This document shows positions 44,831-58,100 of a DNA stretch of 64,000 nt, in pieces. The stretch is from assembly GCA_903813345.2 (NCBI GenBank), contig CAIIXF020000005.1, forward strand, positions 14,883,375 through 14,947,374. The letters are read 5' to 3'. The DNA comes from Owenia fusiformis. Lineage: Eukaryota; Annelida; Polychaeta; Sabellida; Oweniidae. Positions within the stretch are counted from its first letter, which is position 1. Each line of letters begins with the position of its first letter. The translations under genes were made by a program, and so were the position numbers. The notes beneath the pieces are model-generated. The model made no database searches. It had not been told where the DNA came from and saw nothing but the letters and a program-made list of their open reading frames with translations.

Positions 44831-47800
44831 TTTTGCTGTTATCTAATTTATGTTTATACCTTATATATCATGAATATCAATTCTGAAACCATCGAATATC
44901 AATTCTGAAACCATCGAATATCACTTTTTATGTCACCACCAAAAATCTGTGACATATCTTTATGGTCTCTGTTTTTTGTGGCGATGGTTGGTGGTTGGCA
45001 ATTGGCAGGTGGTGGTTGGTTGTTGGCGATCGACAGGTGGCGGTTGGCGTCTGTAACAAATTTTTAAAACTTCCAATAACTTTAACAAATACTGTTTAGA
45101 CTGACTTCAATTTTTTTCAAAATCATCATCTTAGAAGTTCAAATCAATATATTCTGTTTTGAGACATGGTTAACCTCTTTAAAGGAAAACAGGATTTAAG
45201 CAGGGGTTTTAAAAATATCAATTATCGGTGACCAAAATTAAGCTGAAATAAAGGATCGCATGAGTTTTCCCTATGGGAAAATAATATGGGGAAGTATTGT
45301 TTTCTCCTTTATCCCAATTGAATCCACTTTTCCTTTTAAGAGGTTAACTGTGTCTCAAAATGCAACATATTATCAAGCATTGAAAAAATGGGGGTGGAAA
45401 TGTTGTCTTGAAAATCAGGATGCTTTAGACATAAGCCCCACAGATTAAAGTCTGGTGAGTATGGTACATTTAGGCATTTGGAGCATGTTTTGTAAAGGGC
45501 CATTAAATCATGACCATTAACTATAGACCATTGAAATTGGATAGAAAGAAAGAACATTGAACAAGGTTTAACTTTGCCTAATATGACTCTAAACCAATGG
45601 TGAATGACTGAGTTATTCACATACATTTGTTTGGTTTACCTTTTGGCTCACCCTGTACGTTAGATAGAAATCAAGCTTTTGGAAAGGATATTTACAGTAG
45701 ATCTTGTTTTATTTTGAGATGATGCCTTCTACATTTGTTTCTTCACCTGAGCTAACATCTGTGGAAACTGCATGTATTTCTGACAGACTGACCCTGATCT
45801 GGTTGTAGATGTATGTATGTTACATACATTTACCCATTTTACTACCAGATAAGATAACAGTGTATTGTACTACTAGACTAAAACCTCATTTCCCTTACTT
45901 CATACCAGAGCTTTATTTGTGTAATTCAGTGAATTAACTAACATGTTCTCACTGGTTTGATTTTTGATCATTGAGTTAACTTTAATAAACTACTACATGT
46001 AGTCACACCGGAATAGCCTGACAACGGTAAAGTCAGATACCGTTGTCACAAATGGCGAACATAACCGTTGCTTCAACTCTTTAATCACTTGGTCCTCATT
46101 TCATGGGACTTTATCGTCGCTAATTCTGTGCATATATTAAGCTCGTGTGATGACGTATTGTATGAAATCCCAATTTCTATTAAATCTGAATTTGAAATAA
46201 TTTACAAAGACAACGGCATATGGTAAGATGTGACAACGGACTATGGTGAATGTATTGTATTGGAACATAGGAAAGTGACAACGGTAAATAGATGGTTTAC
46301 CGTTGTCTTTCCATATACCATAATCAAATATTACCATTGTCCGACCTGGATTTTACATCACATTTGACCCACACCTACCATTGTCATTTATACAGTATCT
46401 ATTGTCCTGTGTCATATTCCGATCGGTAAAATTAAAGCCTTTATTTCGATGGTAGAACATATTTAACTATATGATCAGTAGAAAAACACTGAGTGATTGC
46501 AGTTTCATGAAAAACTAATTGAAGCAAAAGGCTATTCCAATGTGGTAGTGTCAAGTTTTTGATACACTAATGCCCCTAATTGTCAGAACAGGCCTAGATG
46601 TTTTATCATAAATAGTAGGCCAAAAATTAGTTTATTCATTCCAAAAGGTTCTAAACTCCATAATCTCAAAAATACCATTTTGCATTATTTTTGTTTTTCT
46701 ATACTTCAGAATAAAGCAAGAAATCTGGGTGGCCAACTGACAAAGAATTGGAGGGGATTGACCAAAGGCTTAGGTATTGCAGCGCCATCTTGGTGATGAA
46801 ATGATGTTTTGTAGCATGACCTCCACATAATGCACCATCCATTCATGGTTTCATTGACAAGGTGCTAAACAGGGATGCACCAACCTGCAGGTGGGATGCC
46901 TCATAATTAATTACATCAGACCTAACATAAATGAGCTGATAGTAGGCTAACAGCATTTACCCTATCCGCCATTCCGTCTGCTGACAGTCCTGCCTATTTC
47001 TTGCCATTTCTCTCGAAAATTTGAATAAAGTACCAGATTTTTTTGCATTTTTATTCAATTTAGAATGTTCATTCCATGTTTGTTTACTTTATTCCTTGCT
47101 ATTTCCACTCTAATCTACTATATTTACATTTTAAAACATGACCCACCATAACATTTTACTCAGGGGTAAACCTGTAGGTCCTAGCTTTAAATATCTTATG
47201 CTAATCTATGGGCCAGGTTGGTAAGGTCTTTAGGTTCATTGGTTGCATCCATAATGAGTAATTCTCTATAAGGTAAGATCCCGGCTAGTGATGCATTAAT
47301 ACACACTGCATTGATCGCTTGCTTGCCAAGAACTCACAAGCTTCTGATCCTATGAAACCACACACCCCAAAACACCATGGCAACTGGGTTTCACTGGTGT
47401 AACATAGAGGATGTTGAATTTGTTTTAGTTTTTCATTTATATTGCTAATGAAAAGGTAGATCATGATTTGTAGTTTTTTTGTGATCGCAATGAACACATG
47501 ATTATTTGTATACTTGGAATTTTGCTTGTTAGCAGCCGGTTAAAGTATGTACTGTTCCCTAGCAACAAGTCATCCTTTTATCATAGATTATCTGTTTTAG
47601 TAATAGGCATTTTGAGATTAAGTGATGACTAGGATTTTACTTGCAAAACAAGATGAAAACCAATAGCTTGAAATCACTGGCATGATGTAATATATGCATA
47701 AATAAGGCTTCATTTACAAATAAGAGATATAAAATATTATCCTTTATAGATTCCCAAGGAAAACATTCTTAGGAACTTAGATAGATTCCCATGTATAGAA

Positions 47801-48040
47801 AGTGCCAAAATCGATTATAATTTTACTCATAACCTACTTTTATTCACTTAACATATCAAAACAGCCATAGTAAACATTACAAAATTTGTGAAAAATGCAT
47901 GTGAGCATATGATTATATTTTCAGCTTAATCCAAGATAAACCCCAAAGCCATGACATCACATCTTTATGAATATTAATCAGCTTAGAGTGGGCTACCTTA
48001 TACAGAATGTGGGCTAAAGCTGTAATATATGCCGGAATCT
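44831..48040. other. Intergenic, no gene recognised
   Basis: Contains a 22-bp direct duplication (44878-44924), a TGG-rich stretch at 44975-45050 and several scattered CAACGG/CCGTTG motifs at 46020-46390. None makes a coding exon. Frames up to 96 codons lack motifs and splice support. Confidence 0.4.
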
Positions 48041-48181
48041 GATTGGCCCGTTGGCTCCCAGTCTACAATCAGGCTAGTGTCAAGTTTCTGACTAGGACCT
48101 TCTCTCTCTTCAGTAGAACCTCAGTGTGTGCAGAAAAGCCAGTTCACTTCTAAGCAGGTTTCCCGTATCCATTCCATACAT
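48041..48181 (+). promoter_or_regulatory. Possible upstream promoter and leader exon of the myosin light chain gene
   Basis: GATTGG (an inverted CCAAT) near 48040, then a less AT-rich stretch ending CATACAT/GTAAGTACT, a consensus donor at 48181. It may be a leader exon of the downstream gene, but no coding evidence links them. Confidence 0.3.
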
Positions 48182-49296
48182 GTAAGTACTATTTTATATA
48201 TTATTCATTTTTCATAAAGATTATAAAGTTAGTAAAGTTTTGTATGTAAAGATTTGTTGGGTTAAATGTGTATTTTACATGCATGAATGCTCAATACAGG
48301 TAGACCTATGGAGTATTTTATCATCCGTATTGGAAAGGTTACCATTTGGAAAAAGGAAATCTACAAGTTTTAAAGTAACATCCTACGGATTTCAAAAAGT
48401 AATCCAGTTTTGTAGAGGATATATTGAATTCAAAGTGGAAACTATTTGAAATGTGAGGAAGCAGGCAAAAATTTGGACGGAGATAGTGGAAGTAAAAAAT
48501 GAGACCATAATTATGCAGGAATGTTGTAACTAACCGCAGATGTTAAAATAGTTTCCTACTGGTATACAAAACTCAACAAAATGGTCAAATGTGTATTATA
48601 TAAATGTATTGGATTTCTATAATTTCTCTCCAAAAATTGGAAAAATCAGACGTTTTTAGGGCAAAATTCTAAAAATATAATTCTAGGAAATGGTAGCCAT
48701 CTTGAAATTTTTAAATGGCCTGACGTCACAAATATGGCTACTGACGGATGAATAACCTTTAGAGATAATTACTATCCCTGTTTATGGCCGACATGATAAT
48801 TAACTTCCTCTCTGCTTCTTTGACCTGATGTTTCTCAGATCTAGTTCACAAAGCAAAATTTTCTATCAATTTATTCTATATTTTACTTAATCATTGATTC
48901 ATTAGAATTATATTTTATTTATGGCATTGCTGTGACCTTGCTTACCTGTGGCCGCCATATTGGATTTCTATTCAATCACCTTTATCTATTTTACTTCAAA
49001 TTATTCTGGATATTTCTCCATGCATGGATTTGATAATTTTTGATTTTGTATTTTTTCGATTTTAGGTTTTTTACACTCATAATTACATTGTAGCATTGGC
49101 CTTAAATTCTTAGGAAACATATTCGCAAATAAAATTCTGGAATAGAGCTACATTGGCCATTTACCCTGCATGCAGAGTCTAGTTAAACTACACTCTGCCT
49201 AGTAGAGACCATATTACAGTTTAGTAGCCCCGCCCCCACGACGGGTACCGGTGACAGTTTGGGTAAATCACTTTTGACCTACGCGCTGACCTTCCA

Positions 49297-49448
49297 CCAA
49301 TCAGCGAGCTTGAAGAAACATACGCCAAATGCGTTCTAATTAAATATACGCATGTCATTGGTCAATTCCGGGCTCAACGATGACGTCAGAAGGAATGACC
49401 ATATAAAGAACGTCGGTCAAATTTGGCCGACGAACACTGATTGGCGCG
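49297..49448 (+). promoter_or_regulatory. Putative myosin light chain promoter with CCAAT, CRE and TATA box
   Basis: CCAAT at 49297-49301, a full CRE (TGACGTCA, 49381-49388) and TATAAAG at 49402-49408. A GCG/GTGAGT donor follows at 49448, 40 bases after the TATA box. The region is clearly GC-richer than the flanks. It is the best core promoter upstream of the first coding exon at 52112. Confidence 0.5.
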
Positions 49449-49677
49449 GTGAGTTCACAGGTTTATTTTAGTTTGAAAGAGTGAAGACGAAGCTCTCTTT
49501 TAAGAAGTGAAGTCAAACGAATGCAAAGGGTATTGGCCATTATTCCTTGCACTTAAAATTGGTCCTTTATCAAACCCTTGTATCCTCTTCTTCATATACA
49601 ACTTCTTGAAAGGACTTGGGCTGATGGGGGGGGGGGGGGATGGATAAAGTATACTCAACTTCATATCTCTACTTTAT

Positions 49678-49730
49678 TTGGTTCATATTTGGTTCATATC
49701 TGGTTCATATTTGGTTCATATTTAGTTCAT
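49678..49730 (+). repeat. 11-bp tandem repeat (TTGGTTCATAT)
   Basis: Five near-perfect copies, in the first intron of the light chain gene. Confidence 0.9.
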
Positions 49731-50490
49731 CAATGCTTCAATCACAACATGTACATGTTTCTTCACAAGTTTTTTGATTCTGCATTTAAGATATTATTTG
49801 ACCTCACCATGGGTTTTCAACTCTAATTGAAAGCCCATGACCTCACAAAGCGTTTCTGACTATTTGATAGATTTCCTCTATTACAGTAACACTTTGAAAT
49901 TCTAACTTTTGATTTCCGATAAGTAGATTTGTTTTGTTAAATATTTATTGTGAATTATGTTATAGTTAAGGATAATCTTCAAAGATTAATGATTGAAATT
50001 GAAATGGTAATGTTCTTGTTATGAAACATTTATTAGCAGAAGGGGGAAGGGGGGGGGGGGTGTTGGATTGGAGGATGTGTGGGGAGGGGGGGGGGTAGGT
50101 GGCAATAATTCAGTAATGAATCTATAAACTTGATTAACTCTAACATATTTTTCAAACAATCAATCAATTAATCAACGATGTTCTGCATTCTTATTAATCT
50201 TTAGGCCTGTTAATCAAATATTATACTCACTTATCAATTTGATTTTCAAACTACATATCCTGGTAATCTGGGCTATGTACTTCCAATAGGATTATTACAC
50301 CATTACAACACTGAATAAAGCTTTATCGGGTCTGACAACTGAAGGATGGGGGGGATATGGATTATATCCAGCAATAGGATTATCTATAAATACTTAATAC
50401 AGAGTGTATCAAAATACAAAAATCAGAACTTCCATGTGTTGTGATCGATCAGCGTGATGGTACTATTGGGTACATTCTCGGAAACATAAA

Positions 50491-50500
50491 CCATATTAGG
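50491..50500 (+). promoter_or_regulatory. Perfect CArG box
   Basis: CCATATTAGG matches CC(A/T)6GG exactly, the serum response factor site found in muscle genes. It lies between the putative promoter and the first coding exon. A single site in AT-rich DNA could be fortuitous. Confidence 0.4.
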
Positions 50501-52106
50501 TTACACGGGTACATCCAGCTCAGTTATGTACAACATACATGAGGTTTAGGCTCACTTAGCCAGGCATGGCATGTACTTTCTAAATGGGGTAGTCAGTAGT
50601 TATGGCACACAGCTGTGTAATATATCCATCACAGAGCTTATTTATCTTAGCCACCATCAGCTTGCTTACCTATATATAGTACATGATCATAATATGCTAG
50701 GTCTACAGTCAGCTCTTGTACATTTCACCTATATACAGTACATTGGGGAATATTGGGAAGGGGGGGGGGGTTGATATAAGATTTCATCATAACTTAATTA
50801 ATCTACATTGGTTACATACTACCTAAAGACTACATTTTATTCAAATCAATCTTATGCATTCATTGGGGGGGAAGGGGGGGGGGGTATATCCATTTTTGTT
50901 CACAGATGGGTCATGCTTAATTGTATTCATTTATGATCATGTTAGTATGGAACATCATTTATGTGGTGCAACATTTGTTATTTCTTCAAAAAAGACTTTT
51001 AATGTGTACATACAGGTTTTTTGTACTGTGATTTTTAGGACAACTAACTTGATATGAGAACTTGATTCTGCTATATTGTGTTCACATTTACATTGGTTGT
51101 GCTACATTGTGTTTTCACAAGTAAATATTATGGGCTTAATGGGCTTTTAAACAGAAAAAATGAAGAAATCGGAATTTTGTTTCATATTGTTTTGAATCAG
51201 TTCGGCTGAGAAATTTGAACCATCTGTTTTCCTGCAAAACCATTGACACATGTGGGATTTCTATGACACCTCAGCTAAACCAGAGATTAACATACATTAG
51301 TATATTCATCCCAGGCCTATTTAATAGTATTTGACTATGGGGTTATGGGAGAGAGTGAGAGGATGAGGGATATGCATTTAATTAACACTTATCTAATATG
51401 TATATCTTTATGAAAATCTAAAGTTAATATTGTTACTGGTGGTTGCAATCTATGGCACAATCTGAACATAGCTACAGCTTCATGTAGTGTTTATAAAGAG
51501 GAAACAGTCTTGTGGAGGTCCAGAATAACAGAGTGGAAGTTACTAAGAAACCTGAGAGTTGGCGTTATATTTAGACTACCTGATAAAACTTACCAGATGC
51601 TTAGACTTATCTCTCTTTCTGCCTAACTTACCAAAATCCAATCAGGCCCGACATACACTGTATAGTATTTTTCCATAGATAGATCACTGCTCATTAAGCT
51701 ACTGGCGAAATATGTAGAATTTATTTTTGGCCACAGAGCCTGTTGAGAAGAGTTCATTTTAACTGTTAGCCTCGGAAATTGTTACAATCCAGAAATAATC
51801 TTAAAAGTACCAAGATTTTGATTCAATTGTATCAGCAGTTTATTTTCCTCTTTAGTCAGCCTTTGGTAGCCCTAAATAAAAGGTGTTTTTGAAAAAGTTA
51901 TTAGATTCCAGTAGAAACGTATATCTGTTACACCCCCCCCCCCCCATTTGGACCCCTCCCCTGCATTACCAGAAAAACATTTGAAGAACCTCTATTTTGC
52001 TATCTGAAAACCTTTAAATGAAAAATTTCTACATATATTAGTATCTGTTATGTCTTATCACTAAATTGTGTTTTCTTTCTTTTTCATATCTTCAACCAAC
52101 TAACAG

Positions 52107-52123
52107 ACAAAATGGCAGAAGAA
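52107..52123 (+). CDS. RLC exon 1 (MAEE)
   Basis: Acceptor CTAACAG at 52106, ATG at 52112, four codons, then the consensus donor GTAAGTAC. MA-E-E/K starts are usual for muscle RLCs. Phase 0. Confidence 0.75.
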
Positions 52124-55100
52124 GTAAGTACCTGTTTCTATAACAACCACTTGGTTACCATAGCAACCAATTAAAGTTGGATAAAATCCTATGGATTACA
52201 AAACCTTGGATTAACCACATTGATGGATAAGTGTAAAAGTTAATAAGTCATAAACTGTTCTTAATAGCCGAATCATGTGAAACTGGATACAGTTTAATTG
52301 GAGGAAGGATATCATTTGGATTCTATGGCTAAAGGAATTATTGTACATTGTATTGTATTTCAGGAAAAATAAATCACATATACCTCTGTATGGGAAAACC
52401 ATTTTTGTCATGATTAAAAGATAAAGGCATTGTATTAAAAATGAAGTTTTAGATGTGGGTGAATGAAAATTAGTAAATGATATTTCTTTGCCACACAGAA
52501 TCTTGGAAATAGTATAAAGTATATGTGATTTATTTTGAAACAATGCCCACTAGATATTTGTAATATGATGTGTAGAGTATATTTATTTTGTGAGAATTTC
52601 CTGTTTCCTGTTAATTTATTACTGTCTTGTTTTAAACGAATTCTAAAATCATTTCATCTAGTCATATTTGTTAAAGTTAAATGATATTTTTAATTGATAT
52701 TGTTCATGCATTGATATTGTTGTCCAATACTGTATAGTAGCTAGATTATAAAGAAACACCGGTGACATCTTTATGAAATATACATTTGTTTTTATTTTTC
52801 ATGGGTCCAACTTGCACCTCTCGAGACCTCATATCCTGAATAAAAGAAGAAACATGCCACAAGTCATATTTTATTAACCTAAAAGTCCAAATCGAATTCT
52901 GTATTAGGGGGGGGGGGGTAAAATCGTGGACATTTTATTTACTACATGGTCAAAATAGTAAGTTTGGCTCAATATAAAATGTACATAATCCTTTGCAAAT
53001 AATTTCACTTTTGGACTCTCAAAGCTTTGTTCATAGAGTGTAGTATTCTACTTCTAGCCTTAAGATTTCAGGGTAAATATATGTTAATGTTATCCTCTTG
53101 TGTTATCCAATATTTCAGCTGGTCTATAACCTGCTATATTCATAACAGAAAGGATTTTGACTTTATATTTCCTCCATTTTATCTGTCTAGACAATTTTCT
53201 CATCAGGTTCTTATACAGCGGAAATAAGAACTGTTGCATTATGGGATAGACTACATCCTTTGCAAATTCCTCATGAGCAGATACTTGAGGGCAAACCATG
53301 ATTCGGAGGAATGCTCTTATATCTGGTTGTTTCTGACATTTTTGTTGCCCTCACTTGTAGTTAGAACAGATGTACAAGATCCTAACCTGGTAATAAAAAT
53401 AGAGCATAGTTGTTATTTCTTAGTCTTGCATCAGGGTCTTCATAAACCACTTATTCTACTTCACCTGAAGATACCTTATGAACATGTTACATTTGGTGGG
53501 GGGGGGGGGGGCTCACATGAAGCAAGGCTATTACATGTATGTTATTCTTAAATTTAATTGGTGATGTAATTTCTAATTGGTAACCTTTTCATATGGTTCA
53601 TTATTTTGCTAGAGGACCATATTATTGAATTTACATAATTGTTATCCCCAATGACCATTTTAGCTTAAACTGACTGTTCACACTGACACATATCTTGTGT
53701 GTAATAATTGATTTCCAGAACTTCTCATTTACCCAAATCTTAAATCTAGCAATAGATATCAAATCAACTGAGTCGACATAAAGCTTGAAACAAACTTATA
53801 TAATGGCTGACCCTGTCATCTCATCTCAATTTATTCCATGCTTGATTAGATTATGTGACTTTTGTTTGATGAAATTAAAGCCTTTTTTGTTCTCTCTGGC
53901 CTCTGGGAATTCTATGTTGATCCCATTGTTTACATGGGAGAAAGATTAATGGCTGATTTTGCAATCAGCGTACCTTGAAATACTAAAGATGTTCTTTGAT
54001 TCTACTAATTTATCCTTTTGTTTGTTTATCTAATTTTTCAATGATTTGGTCGTGGAAATGTCTGAATTTGATAGTGAATGAGCCGAACCAGAGAACGTTT
54101 TGTTTCAATCCTGGGTTCGATTTAAAATTGGATGAAATGTCGGATGAAAAGGTACCTCTCGCTGCTCAGGAAGAATTTCCCGAACTTGTTGAAAAATGGA
54201 AGGATTTTGTCGTTAAGGTAGAAAATTAAAGGATTTTTGTAATTAGGGAGATGGTAAGATGTATTTTGAAATGGTTTTGACAGAGTATTTGGAAAATTTC
54301 TTAAGTTGGTTACAACAATAATCAAGGCTACTATACAGTATTGTTAATTTGTATTGTTTATGGGTGTTTATTGTTTATGAAGATGTATGCTTTGTTATGT
54401 ACAGTGTATTGTTTAAACATGTTTTCAGGATTAATAAACAATCAGTTTTTAGGACTATTCATCAACATTTATGGATTCAAATAATCTCAAAGGTAAGTCT
54501 TGTAACAGTAACCGTAGCAACTAAAGCACAATTTTATATTTTTTTCAAAGATAAAGTGCCTTAAAACATTGTATTTTCATCTGATCAATATATCACTTTG
54601 GCCCTTGTCAGATTTGTTCCAGCAGACAATCTGCAATGCATTATTGGTAATCTTCAAATCTATGTTAAGATGGGATTTAAATTCCTTCATGAAAGCAGTA
54701 CTTAGCCTGTTTTCCCTAATGTTTTGCCTAAACCAGTCAAAGTTGATAAATCAGATTATTTTTGCATTAATGCAAGTTCATATTCAGTGAAATAATATAA
54801 TGTTGTCTGATTTAGTTAAAATTCTATTTTATCATATAGTACTTAAATGTATATTTAAAGTACCCTGTGCCAAATAAATGTAAAAGTTCTGCATTTATTG
54901 CAGGAACCCTTCTCTCATTTTCTTCAGTCACAGCTTAACATAATTATTGGGCCTTAACTTTGAAAAAAGCTTTTTCAAAAGGTTTTATTTGCGTTAAGTC
55001 TTAAAATCTATTCAAATATTCTATGCAGCCCTAGTGTAAATCTTCATGATTCTTAACCTTTATGTCCGGTAATAATACATTTGGTATTTATTTAATTACT

Positions 55101-58100
55101 TTACTTGCTTGCCTATAAAGTGTTTAGGTTGTGCAAATCACCCGCTTTGGCATTTTGCAGCTATAAACATGGTTGTTTGAACAACTGTAAATCTATTTAT
55201 CTTCATTATACTTATTTGCAATTTTTTCTACCCTAATTAATAATCATTACATAAATTCTAAAATATAAAAATATACTCCAGATATTTTTCTGCCATTTAT
55301 CGAATATGAATTTTTTTTGTTTTTACATGTTTAAAATCTGAGGATTAGAGTCAGGGGTAGAGAGATGGGGGAGGGGGTGTATTTCCACCATCTGTTTTCC
55401 AAATACATTAAAAGATCAAACACCCCAGATCTTAAGTACATTTACTATTGATAAAGCAAGCCACTCCATGTATCCCATTTGTATATAGCACCCCTCAATA
55501 TAAAACTTAACCTAACTCAAGTATGGCCTGATAAATTCCTCAGTTTTATATAATGCTCAGTAATATAGAATGCCTATAAATTATTTCAATATTTAAAGGC
55601 TGTTCCTCCGAGGCTCATCTTATATGGAAAAGAATTCTTAAATTCATTTCATAAATCACTAAAAATACTATATGCAACATTGGATGATTTACTGTATTCG
55701 AGTTGTGCATTGTATGCACAGCCATTTGGGCACATAATAGGTTCATACCATATTTGGAAGTAAGCCATACATACCTATTATTGGCATATAGGTTGTGTGT
55801 GAAGCTCAATCACTTCAGGAATTTTAAGGGTCTTGTGCTGCATATAGGACTAGCGTCCCAGCTTAAACTAGATTTTTTTCATATTCAACATCTAATCAGA
55901 AAAAGATGGTAAGTACAGTATATACATCAGTAATAGGTGTCTCATGCATAGTTTTGTAGATATAATATTTACGAAAATGTCATTAGTTAATTAAGAAAAA
56001 TACAAGGGTAAAACTGTCAAAATTTAAGTGTTGTGTCAAAGGGTAGGGGGAGGGGGGGGGGTAAATGGTTGTGTGGAGATGTTTGTGTTTTACATGAAAT
56101 GCTTGCTTGATTAATTTTGATCAGAATGAGAATTTTGAAATATTTATCTGTCAAAAATTGTTCCATATTTTATATCTGTATTCTTATCAACACACTGACT
56201 TCTTTGAATATGGGAGTCTAACCTCAAGAAGTAATGCTTACAGTTTCTTGAACTGGAAGAAGAAAGGTGGTGTAAAACACAGATATAAATAAGATTCGGC
56301 ATATAAAAAAGGTTTATATATCTGGTTATCAGTATGTATCATGAGGTTTTGGGAATGAGAAATCTTATCAAGATGGCTAGGTCAGTTGGATCAAAGGGAA
56401 ATGTTTACAAAGTCTGTACATACCAAGCTTATCCAAATGTATACATGACAAAACATTTAATGTGCTATGTTTCATGGTCCATAAACTTTCATATCATGCA
56501 ACATAAACTATTTCATGACAAGGTGCAATTAAAAGCTGAATCTGAATTTGGGCTCATATGATTAATTAGAACCTGTCGATTAATTAGAACCTGTACTTAA
56601 GTTGCCAATTGTTATTTAAGATGGACGGGAAGCTTTAATTTATGCATGTCCAACTTAAGACTTAAAATAAGACCTTTAATTGCCAGCACGCACTTTATTC
56701 ATATCAACAATATTTGGCATGTGTATTTGATGGAGTAATAACCCATGACAGTTATACTATAGTTGTTTTAAATGTTAAACGCCGGGATCAGTTAAAATGA
56801 CAATTCCCAAAGATTTAACTTTGAGGCTTGTAGAATGAAAGTGGTTATTCTAGGTGAATGAGAGTACGGCATACATTTGTATGTTTGTTCATTGGATGTT
56901 TGCTTTACTCGACTCATGTTTGATCGCATTATTTGAAAAAGAACTTCATGAGTATACACATATACTTACCTCAAAGCAAAGCAACCAGACCAACTGCGAT
57001 ACATGTAATATCTTCGCCATCAGTTATACTAACACCCAAAATGTTACACCTTATGAGATTTAATAACTAAACCAAATAAATGATCTCATTTCGCATAATG
57101 ATGTTTATTTAAAGTGTTATTAGTTTGGAAGCTAAAGAAAATTCCAGTCCAATTCAAAATGGACTGTATCAATGCTGTGTCAGTTAATGATGTTATAAAG
57201 TTCTGTTCTTTTCCATGACATGCCCAGGTGAAGTAATATAAATTTAAACTTTAGCGTACCACTCTCCAACAAATTCTGATCTATATGTACTGGTGAAATT
57301 TTTCCTTTTTTAAGAGAAATACATAGTACTTTTTATCAAAAAGTCATTAGAACATGCAAGAGAGAACCACATTTGTACCCACATTTTAAAGTAATATGGT
57401 TAGACTATAGTCCATAAACTTTAAAAGTACAGTACACTGTATATTAAAATCCAAAAAGGCCAAAATTTAAATATGTAAAGTGGAAAGGGAATTTTTATGT
57501 TGCTATGGTTACTGTTACCAGGCTAGCCGTGCAACAAGAAGAGATAGGAAAGATGACGATCACAAGGAAACCAAGAAAGCTACCAGAGCTCCATCTAATG
57601 TGTTCGCCATGTTCCCGCAAGCCCAGATCCAAGAATTCAAGGAGGTAATATCCAACCATTTCTCACTTGACATTAATCATATTTGGAATTTTCTTTTTTT
57701 AGAAAAGCAAAAAGGGTAAAGGAGAGAGAGCCCAAAGAGCCACATCAAATGTATTCGCAATGTTTCCACAAGCACAGATCCAAGAATTTAAAGAGGTTGG
57801 CGTATATTTTGGTTACTATGGTGATATATAGCAGAGGCTCAGATGAGACTGAGGCTCTGGTAGCGACCTAGCTGTGCACGCTGCTGTCGGCATGAAAACT
57901 CCAGATTTTAGTTTAGTTACTCTTAGGTTTCTATCATTGTATTTTTGTAGAAGAAGAGCAAGGCTGGGTCTAATGTGTTTGCCATGTTCCCGCAAGCACA
58001 AATCCAGGAGTTCAAAGAGGTGGCGCCATCTTTCAACCTGTCATTAAGTCTGCATGATGAATACCTCCTTTGTTTTTCATTTTTTCCAATTTTGTTTTCA

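Larger units (their letters stand above)
52124..57521 (+). other. RLC intron 1
   Basis: 5.4 kb of AT-rich intron with several G runs (about 52905, 53498, 56046) and the candidate alternative exons noted separately. Confidence 0.6.

Noticed and set aside
53027-53551. Frames of 66 and 105 codons in RLC intron 1
   Set aside because: They have no motif, no in-phase splice sites to RLC exons, and the longer one ends in a G run encoding poly-Gly.
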